A stretch of DNA of 64,000 bases, from contig NW_020312004.1 in assembly GCF_003144115.1 (NCBI RefSeq), positions 456,506 to 520,505 on the forward strand. Direction: 5' to 3'. Source of the DNA: Tilletiopsis washingtonensis. Lineage: Eukaryota; Basidiomycota; Exobasidiomycetes; Entylomatales. Below the pieces are notes generated by a model. The model worked only from the letters and a program-made list of their open reading frames with translations. It was not told the origin of the DNA and made no database searches. This document shows, piece by piece, positions 34,211 through 43,879 of the stretch. Every line of letters starts with the position of its first letter. Within the stretch, counting starts at the first letter, position 1. Made by a program: the position numbers and the translations under genes.

Positions 34211-34524
34211 GCCGCCTGAGCCGCAAGAGACATGTGCCGTCGACGAAGCGCGTACAGGCAGCTCCTGCAATGAACAGCGATGCCGGTGTGCTGCCCCCTG
34301 CGAAGGCACCGCCGTGTGTGCTGGCCGGCTCTGATGAGCCCATGACTGGCCAGCCTCTGCATTCATCACGGAGGTGGGGCCGCTGGTCTGTGCACCCCGT
34401 CCGCTTCGCCCTTCGATTGATTGATTCGCTGATAGCGCCAGGTGATGAGGCTCTCCTCTGCCTCCGCCGCTGCCGCCGCTGCCGCCGCTTTGTCAGACAC
34501 CACATCCATCGCTCCCTCACAATC
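34211..34524. other. Spacer between the tandem mini-genes
   Basis: 314 bases, presumably the terminator of A and promoter of B. Contains a short GATTGATTGATT run near 34416 and a GCCGCTGCCGCC run near 34465. No gene seen. Confidence 0.5.
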
Positions 34525-35050
34525 ATGGTAACTGAGCTGTTCGTGCGAGTGTTGCAGGCGCTGAGGCTACGTCCAGCCTGCACAGCGAACGGCCAAGCAC
34601 GAGACGACGGAGGAGGAGAAGGCGCCGCGGGCGAAACCCACCAAGCCCAAGAAGCCCGCCGAGTTCTGGACGCCGGGTGAGTCGGTGCGGCGCAGCGCCT
34701 CACACGCATAACGCTGAGACACGGCGCAGAGGACGAGCTCGCGCTGGTGCGGGCGCTCTTCGAGCTGGGCCTCAGCAGCATCCCGCTCCTGGTGCGTGTG
34801 CGTCGGTGTGTGGTGCCCCCTTCGCCGCTGCTGACTCGTGCACGGCAGCACGAGCGCTCCGGCCTCAAGGGCAAGAAGACGAATCCGGGCGTGAGTGCGC
34901 TCGATCAAGCGCGTGATGGCTCGCTGAGGGTCGTCGCAGGTGAACTACAGGCTGCGTGCTCTGCTCAAACGTTACGAGAAGGACGGTTCTTTGAGAGGCA
35001 CGTCAGGTCGGCTGCTCAAGCTCGACTGCGCAATGGGCGAATGGACCTGA
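34525..35050 (+). CDS. Myb/SANT-like mini-protein B (tandem pair)
   Basis: Paralogue of mini-protein A. Exons 34525-34527 (ATG alone), 34586-34676, 34730-34791, 34849-34890 and 34940-35050 give 102 residues. The leader is charged and Lys/Pro-rich (KPTKPKKPAE). The domain reads FWTPEDELALVRALFELG, LSSIPLL, HERSGLKGKKTNPG and VNYRLRALLKRYEKDGS, with a longer C-terminal tail ending GEWT. It is closer to a normal Myb/SANT pattern than A (WTPEDELALV). Introns sit at the same codons and phases as in A: after ATG, inside the WTP(G) codon, after the LL/AL of helix 2, and before VN. Identity to A is clear over about 55 residues. Function unknown. Confidence 0.65.
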
Positions 35051-35496
35051 TGATGTATGCGTGGTGCGACGTCTGAGATTGTGACGAGCACTGCTTGCCG
35101 GATGTGCGCCTGCCGGTCGCGTTGCAGTTGGCAGGGTGAGGATGGGGCATGCCTGGCGGAGGCCGGCGTCTTGGCACGCGCTGCGTCTCTCGCAAGCGCG
35201 AGGACCCGCTCCCTGATCCAGAGCGCCGTTGCAAGCGCAGCCGTAAGCGCTGCTTCGGCTCCCTGAGAGCTCACCTCTTGGAGCAGCGTGCTTCACCCGC
35301 CTGCTTTCATTGCGAGGTGCAGGCAGAGAGGAAGCAGCATGCGCATGGGCCCGAGGTTCCGCCGTGGTGAGCGCAGGACGCCGCCGCGGCCCGACTCGCT
35401 GGCGCGCGTCAGGGGCGCCCGGCCGCTCCACTTTGCGACCTTGCGCCCAAAGTGCCGCCGCTTCTTCTTGCCTCGCAACCACAACACCAAGCAGCC
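35051..35496. other. Intergenic
   Basis: 446 bases between mini-protein B and the ABM-fold gene. No supportable gene, tRNA or repeat. Confidence 0.5.
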
Positions 35497-36057
35497 ATGG
35501 TCTACACGCTCGTCTGCCACGCCGAGGTCAAGCCCGAGTGCGTCGAGCTGATGCGCGCCAAGCTCGTCGAGGCCGCCGCCGTGTACCGCAAGGACCGCGA
35601 GACGCTCGACTGTGCGTGGCGTGATCGGCACGGGAGTGGCCGCAGCAGCTCACGCCTTGCGCAGGGTTCGTCATGCAGGACGAGAAGGAGCCCACGCGCT
35701 TCTCCATCGTCGAGCGCTTCGAGCACGAGTCGTCGCAGAAGTACCGTGCGTGCTGCTGCGTAGTGGCCGAGAGCTGGCGCTGACTTCGCGCCGCTGGCAG
35801 ACCTCGAGAACCCGGTGCGTAGGGCGCCGCACGCCGCTGCATTTCGCTGACACGCCTCTCTTTGCTGCGCCTCTAGTACTGGGCGGTGAGTGTGTGTCGG
35901 CGTCGTCGCTGCCGCCTCAGACTGACATGCGCACCAGACCTTCAACCCCGCCGTCGAGGTGAGCTAGGCTGACGTGCAGCCTGCAGCGCTCGCTGACATC
36001 CATCGGCAGCCCTGGCTGGTCAAGCCGATCACGATCCACCGCCACTACGAGCTCTGA
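35497..36057 (+). CDS. ABM-domain (antibiotic biosynthesis monooxygenase-like) small protein
   Basis: A 95-residue dimeric alpha/beta-barrel family member; ABM proteins include cofactor-free monooxygenases and many of unknown substrate. Six exons: 35497-35611, 35665-35745, 35801-35814, 35877-35885, 35938-35958 and 36010-36057. The N-terminus MVYTLVCHAEVKPECVELMR and AKLVEAAAVYRKDRETLDC, then FVMQDEKEPTRFSIVERFEH and NPYWATFNPAVE, follow the ABM pattern (strand, long helix, strand with Glu-x-Phe, terminal helix). Exons of 14, 9 and 21 bases follow one another; each junction keeps frame and has GT-AG ends. Five introns in a 288-base coding sequence is extreme even here. The Asp/Glu and aromatic residues do not identify a substrate. 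Confidence 0.8.
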
Positions 36058-36130
36058 GCCGCCGTCAGCTCAGCTCAGCACACGGGCGCCAGCTGCATGC
36101 CAAGATAATCTAGTGTGTCTAGACAGAGCT

Positions 36131-36899
36131 CTATGGTGGGCGCGAGGCGGCGCGCTGCAGCACCTCTTCCAAGATCCGCTGCTCGCGATCGGCGTCAACG
36201 ACGTCCTCGCCGAGCTCCGGCAGCCCCTCGGCGCGCCGCAGCGCCAGCAGCCGCTCTTCTAGGTCAAACAGGTGCCGGTCGGTGACCTGCGGCGCGAGTG
36301 CGCGAGTGGCACGCGCCAGGCGCAGCACGTACTCGTCGTTGCGGCCGCTCGGGCCGGCGCACGAGAAGATGCGCGCGGCCAGGTGCGTCTGCGACGGCGC
36401 CGGCCCGACGAACGCCTCATTGTCCGGCAGGCCGACGTACACGAGCACGTCGCGCATCAGCACCGAGTCCTGCTCGGCGTCGGGCGCGGCGCGGCCGTAC
36501 ACAGAGACCTGCTGCGGCGTGTAGCCGTTGATCTCGCGGTGGTCGAGGTAGGCGCGCACGTCGGCTGCGTGTGAGGGATCGACTGTGGTCGACGCTCAGC
36601 GGCAGTGGTCGCGGCGCATGGCCGGGCCACTCACTCGTCCAGCACACGCCCCACACAATGTCCTCGCCCAGCTCCTCCTCCTCGACCGCGTGTCCGGCGG
36701 CGCGAGCGGCCTCCTCAGCGGCGCGCCAGTGCTTGGCCTCGACAAGCGTGACGACGCGGCCGGGGCGTGCGTGCGTGCCGCGATGGTCGATGCTGCTCTG
36801 CGCAAAGCGCCGCACGAAGCCGCGGATGTAGCCGACGGTGCGCGCCACGGTGTACGGCGGCGGCTTGAAGATGAGCGAGCCGTAGCCAAAGACGTGCAT
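36131..36899 (-). CDS. GCG1: ChaC-type gamma-glutamylcyclotransferase
   Basis: ChaC enzymes cleave glutathione to 5-oxoproline and Cys-Gly in the cytosol. Two exons (36899-36635 and 36564-36131) give 232 residues, the size of yeast Gcg1. Family signatures: [15 protein letters not shown] at the N-terminus (the YGSL substrate loop), [64 protein letters not shown], and [13 protein letters not shown] near the end. The ATG before HVFGYGS is the canonical start; an open frame extends upstream to 37016 but adds no domain. The intron is 70 bases. Product 5-oxoproline links it in function, not position, to the pyroglutamyl peptidase gene at 49.9 kb. Confidence 0.93.
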
Positions 36900-37089
36900 C
36901 GGCAGTGCCGCGCTGCAGTGGGCTTCGCGTGAGGGACAGAGCGCTGCGGACGCATGCTGAGAGCAGCTCACGAGGAAGAGACGCCTGCCGAGGGGCCTGC
37001 GGCTGCCGCTGAGCACGCGCGCCGGCCGAGCAGCGGAGCAGGACGCATCACACCGTCAACACGCAGGCCGAGCAAGCGCGATACATTGC

Positions 37090-38155
37090 TCACGCACCCA
37101 ATCGTGCCTCGTACGCCTGCCAGCCGGCGTCGCGGTAGCGCTCGCCCTGCCGCGTCACCTCGGCGATGGCGTCGGCGCGCGCCACGCCCTCCTTGAGCAG
37201 CGCGCCGTAGATGCCGCGCCCGACGATGATGACGTCGCAGCCGCTGGCGCGCACGACCTCGTCGGGCGTGCGGTACTGCTGGCCGCGCCCGTCGCCCGTG
37301 CTGTCGAGGCCGACGCCGGGCGTGAGGATGAGAAAGTCCTTCTTGGCCTGGCCCGCCGGCGGTGCCTCGTCGTCGTCGACGCGGTGCATGGCGATGAAGC
37401 CGCAGACGAAGGGGTGCGCATATGCGGCGCGCACGCACTCGCGCGAGTACTCGCCGCGTGCCAGCGTGCCCGCCGACGACATCTCGGCGAGCAGCAGCAG
37501 GCTGCGCCCCAGCGGCTCGCCCACGGCCGCCAGCCCGTCGATGATGCCCGGCCCGGGCACGAGGTGCGCGTTGGTGATGTGCGACCACGAGGCGATCTTG
37601 TGCACGCCGGCGGCGTACTGCAGCGACACGGTGTTGCCTGGCGCCGCCCGGGTCAGCCGCAGGGCCCACAACGCACGCGCCGGCACGCACCAATGTCGGC
37701 AAACTTGCGGTCCTCGAAGATGAGAAAGTCGTGCTGCTGCGCCAGCGCCTGCAGCTGCACCACGAGATCGTCGCTGAAGTCCGAGACGATGTCGATGTGC
37801 GTCTGGCGCGGCCGGGTCAGCGCCGGGCCTGCAGCAGTGTCGGTGCCACGGCGGCAGCACCTCGAGCCGTGCGCTGTATGCCAGCGCCGCGCCCAGCAGC
37901 GGCATAGCCTCGGCACAGCGCCTCGCCTTGGCCCGATCACTGCTCCGCCGCTCATGCTGCCCAACGCACCTTGACGAGACACACGTGCGGCGCGACGGCG
38001 GCGACGACGGCGAGCAGGTCGGCGGCGCGCGTCACGTCGACGCTGACGCAGAGGTTGCTGCGCTTGCGCACCATTGTCGCGAGCAGCGCACGCGCGGCGC
38101 TGGCGGGCGCGTAGGCCTCGGCGCGTGCCTCGTAGCGGAGCGCGGCGACGGACAT
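37090..38155 (-). CDS. URA3: Orotidine 5'-phosphate decarboxylase
   Basis: Catalyses OMP to UMP, the last step of de novo pyrimidine synthesis, in the cytosol. Exons 38155-37970, 37802-37691 and 37637-37090 give 281 residues. The active site is [15 protein letters not shown] with the catalytic Lys (D-x-K-x-x-D array), split by intron 2. Other signatures: [74 protein letters not shown], and [12 protein letters not shown] with the phosphate-binding Arg. A modest insert [11 protein letters not shown] lies before the TPGVGL strand. Intron 1 is 167 bases. Divergent from MET14, whose ATG is 219 bases away. Confidence 0.97.
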
Positions 38156-38374
38156 GGCTGAGGGTGACGGTGGAGAGGAGAGAGGGAGAGCAGCGGGTGA
38201 GGAGCGAGCCATGGGGCGCGACTTTCTCTCGTGCGCCAAGAAGGCGGCGGCGCCGGCACAGTTGAGCCGCGGCTCGTCGTGCCTCTTGCGTGCTTGGACG
38301 GCAGTCGCCGGCGCGCCGCAGAGGGACCGACGCTTGGCACGCTCCCGCTTGCCCTCCCACCACCACCACCCACC

Positions 38375-39294
38375 ATGGCCACCAACATCACCCACCACGC
38401 CGGCATCACCTACCAGGAGCGCGCCCTCGCCCTCGGCGCAAACGGCGCCACGCTCTGGCTCACCGGCCTCTCGGCGTCGGGCAAGAGCACGATCGCCGTG
38501 GCGCTCGAGCGCCGCCTGCTGCACGTCGGCCGCAACGCGTTCCGCCTCGACGGCGACAACGTGCGCTTCGGGCTGAACAAGGACCTCGGCTTCAGCCCCA
38601 AGGACCGCGAAGAGAACATCCGCCGCATCGCCGAGGTGCGTCACGGCTGTGGAGCGGTGGAGCGGTGGAGCGGTGGGTGTGAGCGGCGGAGCGCTGTGCA
38701 TGCTCTGCGCTGAGAGTGTGCAGCAGTGCTGCTCGCGCTCTGCACTGCAGCTGTGCAGCACCTCTGCGCCGCACTGGCACAGCACCTGTGCCGCATGCGT
38801 GACACCCGGCTGACACGCCACGCAGGTCTCGCTGCTCTTCGCCTCGTCGGCGGCGCTGACGATCACGTCGTTCATCTCGCCCTACGCCGCAGACCGCGAC
38901 CTGGCGCGCGCGCTGCACGCCAAGCACGACCCGCCGCTGCCCTTCATCGAGGTCTTCATCGACGCCAGCGTCGAGGAGTGCGAGAAGCGCGACCCCAAGG
39001 GCCTGTACAAGAAGGCGCGCGCCGGCGAGATCAAGGGTGCGTGGTGTGCCTGGGGTGCGGCGGTCCACAGCGATTGCCGGGCTGCCGGCATAGCAGACTG
39101 CCAGCCTGCACAGTGACATCTCACGCAGACTCTGTGCTGACGCACGCGCTGCAGAGTTCACCGGCATCTCGGCGCCGTACGAGGCGCCCGCGTCGCCCGA
39201 GATCCACGTGCAGGCCGGCTCGACGTCCGTCGACGAGGCCGTCGACCAGATCATCAAGTACCTCGTCGCCAAGGAGATTGTGCCGCCGTTCTAG
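38375..39294 (+). CDS. MET14: Adenylylsulfate (APS) kinase
   Basis: Phosphorylates APS to PAPS in sulfate assimilation. Exons 38375-38635, 38826-39036 and 39155-39294 give 203 residues, the normal size. Features: P-loop GLSASGKST at about residue 30, [91 protein letters not shown] and a C-terminal helix ending KEIVPPF. All expected binding motifs are present, so it should be active. Intron 1 (38636-38825) is 190 bases and begins with a short 9-bp tandem repeat. Convergent with the CYC2-like gene, 84 bases apart. Confidence 0.97.
38651..38677. repeat. Three copies of a 9-bp unit in MET14 intron 1
   Basis: GGAGCGGTG is repeated three times in tandem just after the donor. A small repeat of unknown meaning. 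Confidence 0.8.
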
Positions 39295-39378
39295 ATGCCG
39301 CGCGCGCCGCAATAGAAGCGCCTGCACTCGCTGCGCCTTGTGATGCCATGTATTGTGCTGCCCGTCGCGCCAGCCCGC

Positions 39379-40651
39379 TCACAGCTTGTGCACGCGCTCC
39401 CTGGTGTAGCCGAGGCGCTGCAGCATGCCGCCCAGCTCGCCCTGCCCGCGGCCGTCGCGCGCCCGTCGTCCGGCGACTGCGGCCACCATGCTGTGTGCAC
39501 ACGAGGGTCAGCGGCGCGCCAGTGCCGCGCCACACACACGCAGCGGCGCACTCACCCGTCGGGCCCGCACACGAGCACGTCCTGCCCTTCGCGGCGCACG
39601 CCGCGCACGTCCTTCTCCGTCACGCGGCCGGCGTACAGCGGCATGCCATGCATGCGCCGCTGCTGCCCGCTGGCCCACGCCCACCAGCCCTGCGGCGCCT
39701 CGTCCTCGACGAAGAGCCGCACGTCGAGCTCGGGATGCCGCTCACGCAGCGCCGCCAGCTCGGGCAGCAGCAGCAGCGACTCGGCGCGCGACGTGCCGTA
39801 CAGGAGCGTCAGGCGTGGCCGCGCCGCAGCAGTCTGCGGCGGCTCGTCTGTTGCATCGGGTGCGCCGAGCAGCGTCGTGAGCAGCTGGTACATCGGCGTC
39901 AGGCCCGTGCCGCCGGCGATCTGGTGCGCGGCGAGTAAGATGGGCGCTCGCTGCGGAAAGTCTGCCGTTGCCCATGCGCCGCTCGCCCACTCACCAGCAG
40001 CAGATCGCTCTCGTCACCTCGCGCCCGCCAGCTGTACTCAGGCCCGCGCAGCAGCACCTCGTCGCCGGCACGCAGCTCGTGCGCATAGCGGCCGACCTCG
40101 CCGTCGCGGTAGCGCTTGATGAGCAGCGTCGCATCGCCGCCTGCGAGTAGCGGTGCGGCGTAGAGCGGCGTGTAGGGGCGCTGCACGGAGAGGAGCGGGT
40201 GCGCCAGGTGCAGCGTGAGGATGCCCAGCGCCGCCGCCGGTGCATCGCTCGGCGGCGCCACAGGCACGCGCAGCACGACGTGTGCGCCGTCGCCAGTGCT
40301 GTCCGTAGCCCACGTCGAGGTGGCACAGTCGCGGCTGCGCAGACGAAAGGTGCGGAAGCGCTCCGGCTCGAGACGTGGTGGCGGCGCTACGTCGGCGCTG
40401 CTGCTGCTGCCACTGGCCGTCGCTGACGGGGCCGAGCCCTCGCGCGGCGCGTGCGAGGGCCGCGGTGCCAGCACCACGACGAGCGCCGCCACGGCGCCGA
40501 GCGCAGTGAGCAGCTGCGCCGGGCGGCGCGAGCGTGGCGGCACCGGCACGCTGCTCCGGGCGTACGAGCGCCGCAGCAGCTGGGCCTGCGTCTGGCAGCG
40601 CACACATGGCAGCGTGCGCCGCAGCAGCGCCGGCGGCGGCCGCAGCGCCAT
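39379..40651 (-). CDS. CYC2-like mitochondrial FAD/NAD(P)H oxidoreductase
   Basis: Ferredoxin-reductase-type flavoprotein. Exons 40651-39995, 39920-39556 and 39490-39379 give 377 residues. The N-terminus is Arg/Ala-rich without acidic residues (presequence-like), followed at about residue 45 by one hydrophobic segment (LLTALGAVAALVVVLAP), giving an inner-membrane-anchored topology. The FAD domain shows RPYTPLYA and GEVGRYAHELRAGDEVLLRG; the NAD domain shows IAGGTGLTPMYQLLTTLL, LTLLYGTSRAESLLLLPEL, DVLVCGPDGMV and a C-terminal GGMLQRLGYTRERVHKL. Yeast Cyc2, a haem-lyase-associated reductase for cytochrome c maturation, has this layout, so I favour that role; a cytochrome b5 reductase cannot be excluded. 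Confidence 0.78.
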
Positions 40652-41079
40652 GGACGGCAGACCGCGAGGCAGCGGCGGCCCGAGCGGCCAGTCGCACGGC
40701 GCAGGAGGGCCGGGCCGAGCGCAGCAGCAGGAACGGCAGCCTAAGTGAGAAGGAGCGGCGCAGGCAGGCCGAGGCGCTTGCAGCGTGCAGCGCGGGAGAA
40801 TGAGGTGGGAGCGAGGCGGGAAGACGCAGCGGACGGGAGGAGAAAGACGAGAGGCGCGGCGAGTGCAATACAAGCAGCCACGCGCAGCTGCTATTCGCAA
40901 ATACAACTTCGCCGCCGCGCGCCTCCACCAGGCCTCGAAAGTCGCGCCTGGCCTCGCCTTGAAAGTTGCTGCGACTCAAGACTCGACTGGCAGCGCTGCC
41001 GTCTTGCCTTCCACCACCACCTGCAAGTCACAGCTCAGCGTGCGGCCGGCCATCGCCCGCCGCTCCTCCTGCGCGCAGC
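40652..41079. promoter_or_regulatory. Divergent promoter, CYC2-like / SNAP43-like
   Basis: 428 bases between divergent starts; contains the less GC-rich patch GCTATTCGCAAATACAAC near 40890. No gene seen. Confidence 0.5.
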
Positions 41080-43069
41080 ATGGCCGCCGCCGCGCCGTCC
41101 GGCCTCGTGCTCGTGCCCGCCGGCCGCTTCCTCGCGCCGCGCGCGCCGCTGCGGGGCGCCGCAGACGTGCCGGCGGCCGCACAGCCCGACGCCGACGCCG
41201 CCGCACCCAAGCGCCGCCGCAAGGTGGTCGGCCCACCGCGCGGCGCCAGCGAGGGCCAGGCGCTGGGCCGTGCCGGCCTCGAGCCGGCGGCGCCGCAGCT
41301 TGCGCGCAGCGCTGCGTTCCTCGAGCGCCTGCGCCGCGACGTCGCAGATCTGCTGGCCGCGTTCGCTGAGCGCCTCGCCGGCGCCGGCACGGCGCATGAA
41401 GAGACATTGGGTCTGGTGCAGACCTTCGTCGCCGAGTGGCGCCGCCTCGGCTGGGTGCATGTGCAGTTCGCCTGGGGCGAGCACGCCGGTACGCGCGCCG
41501 CCTTCTGGCAGTCCGTCAGCGATGCTCTAGTTCGTGAGTGACATGCCTGACGTGGCGACTCAGAGAGTACCGCCCAGTGCTTCATGCCGGCATCAGCTCG
41601 AGACAGCTTTGCTTATGGAGCAGGACGGCGAGGTCGATGTGCCTGCGGCTGACCCTTCTGGTCGAACAGAGCATCTCGTGCCGCTTCGAGAGCAACTGGC
41701 AAGCGCTGCCTCTGTGACGGACGAGTCTCTCATTGCTGCTGTCGGCGCCGTCATCGGCCTCTACGTGCTGTGCGGCACGACGCTAGATGTCTCTGCGGCC
41801 GCACAGCGGCTGGGCCCGCAGATCGACGCCGCAGCTAGCGCTGGAGCTTCGTCTCCTCCAGCACTGGGCAGCAACGAGCGCCTCAACGATGCCATGGACG
41901 AAGACTCGGGCATGTCTACTGCTCGCGATGATGCTCCTGCTCCGGAAGACGACGGCGTGGTGCAGCCCTGGCATCTCGAAGTGCCCAGCGGTGAGTCTCG
42001 CGTGCGGGTGGGCTGCGTGGGGCGCTGCTGATTCTCGACCTCAGACTCGCATGCCACAATCCTGCAGCTGCCAAACGCCTTCAAGTGCAACTACCGTTCG
42101 CCTGCGCCACTGCTCGTCGCCGAGCTTTCCGCCGTGGTGCAGGCGCTGCGCGGTGAGCTCGCGCCGCCACGCACCGTCACTGTCGTGGGCGAGCGACAGT
42201 TGTTTCCCTCCGACGCGATGCTTGCCGCCAAGACGTATCGGTCGAATGTGCGCCCGGAAGCGTTGCTCAGCGAGGCGCAGCGACGGTCCATCCAGGCTAG
42301 TGCCCGCCGCCGGCAGCGCGCGGTGCAGCTCCACAAGACGCCAGAGCCAATCACGCCCGACGAGGAGGCGCTCGCAGCGCATCGCGCAGCACAGATCGCT
42401 GCGGCAGGGCCGCCGGCCGACGAGGAGCAAGAGGCTGTCTCCTTTGAGGCACCGAGCGGCGCAGCGTCGGTCTTTGCCGTCACTCCGTGCGCCGGCTCGG
42501 CGTGGGCGCATACGCGGGAGGCGGCAAGACTCGGCAACGCCGCCGACGTGGACCGGACGAGCGCCAAATTCGGCGAGCTGCTCTTCGAGCTGCCTGCTCC
42601 GCGATCTGCCTCTCCGTCCGCGCCCGGTCCAGACGACACGGCGCACGCCGCTGCTGCCTCGACGTCCAGCGGCAGCGACCAGCTGTCAGTGCCGCTCGCG
42701 CGTGCCGAGCTGGTGCGCGAGCTGGTGCGCGAGCGTCTCGAGCGCACCGCACCGCCGGCGCCGCCGTCGGCGCTGCGCGCAGAGCGCGTCGGTGCGCGAG
42801 TGCCGCTGCCGAACAAGCGCGCGTTCCAGGCGGCCTCGCAGGCCGGGCTCGACGGCCTGGAGGCAGCCACGGTGCCGCTGGAAGCCAGTACGGTGCAGTA
42901 CCGCGCCGCCGTGGAGCGCACGCTGGAGGGCAGCGGCGACCTGCCGCCGGCACAGCGAGCGCTGCGCCACGACGTCGTGCGCACGGCCAAGGAGCGCACG
43001 CGGCGCGCCGTCGACGAGGCCCGCCAGCGCGACGGTGCGGCGGGTACGGCGCCGCCGCATGGGCAGTGA
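41080..43069 (+). CDS. SNAP43/SNAPC1-like protein (tentative)
   Basis: Exons 41080-41533, 41607-41990 and 42045-43069 give 620 residues. An N-terminal region (about residues 60-290) resembles SNAP43, a subunit of the complex that starts snRNA transcription: LRRDVADLLAAFAERL, TLGLVQTFVAEWRRLGWVHV, AFWQSVSDALV, then HLVPLREQLAS, LIAAVGAVIGLYVLCGTT and LPNAFKCNYRSPAPLLVAEL. The order helix-W..LG..hv / GxxxxLY.L / pLxVxxELxxVV fits the family, but similarity is low. Residues 300-620 are Ala/Glu/Arg-rich, with PLPNKRAFQAASQAGLDGLE and a basic C-terminus. The first intron's acceptor (GAGACAG at 41606) was chosen because nearer AGs break the frame. Confidence 0.5.
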
Positions 43070-43879
43070 GGTGGGAAGTGGGGAACGGGTGGGCCAGTGG
43101 GCGAGCTTGTACTGCGAATGTCACCGATACCCTGTGTGCTAGAGGCGGGCATGTTGCACGCGTTCGCCAAGTCTGCTCGTGCGTCGGGGCTGAGCATCGC
43201 GGCAGCACCGTCCGGCAGCCTCGCTGTCGCGAGCTGACGTGCCTCCTGGCACTAGGACTCGAGAGGTCCCAGCCCGGCCCAGCGCAGAGCATCGCTCACG
43301 GCTGCCAGTCTGAGTGGACAGACTCGCGTCTGCCGCAGCCGCAGCAACGCCGGCGCCGCCTCCACATGCGCTGCTGCTGCGCCCACCCCAGCACAGGCAG
43401 CGGCTCTCCAGGCCGGCCTCAGGGGCATTTCTGCAGAGCTGCGTCTGGCTGCTGCTGCGAGACGACCGCACGTCTCATGTCCCCGCAACTGGCCGCCGCC
43501 AACGAGGGGCGACCGCTTGCCTTGCGTGGTGTGCGCCCGCCGGGCAAGCGCACAGGCCGCCTTGCAGTAAGAGTCTTAGTGGGCGGTGCGGTGCCTGCTG
43601 GCTGGCCGAGCCGCGTCCGCGCGCCCGGGCCGCCGCGCGTGTGTTGCTCTTTGTGATGGCCGCGCTCCTTCGCTCCGCTCTCCATCATCACCCGTGTCCG
43701 CGTCCGGCCTCACCGCTGCCTCACTATTGCTGTCGCAAAAGGCCACCCGCGCAGGCTGCCTCGCGCTGCCAGCCCTCTTGCCCCAGCGCCCACGTCAGCC
43801 ACGACTGCCGCGCCCGCCATCACCGGCTCCTCGTCCGCCACCCGCGCCGCCACGCCCACCTGCGCCGCCGCCGCTCGCC
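43070..43879. other. Intergenic
   Basis: 810 bases between two plus-strand genes: 3' flank of the SNAP43-like gene and promoter of the RBR gene. A C-rich leader (CCGCCACCCGCGCC-like) precedes the ATG. No supportable gene. Confidence 0.5.
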
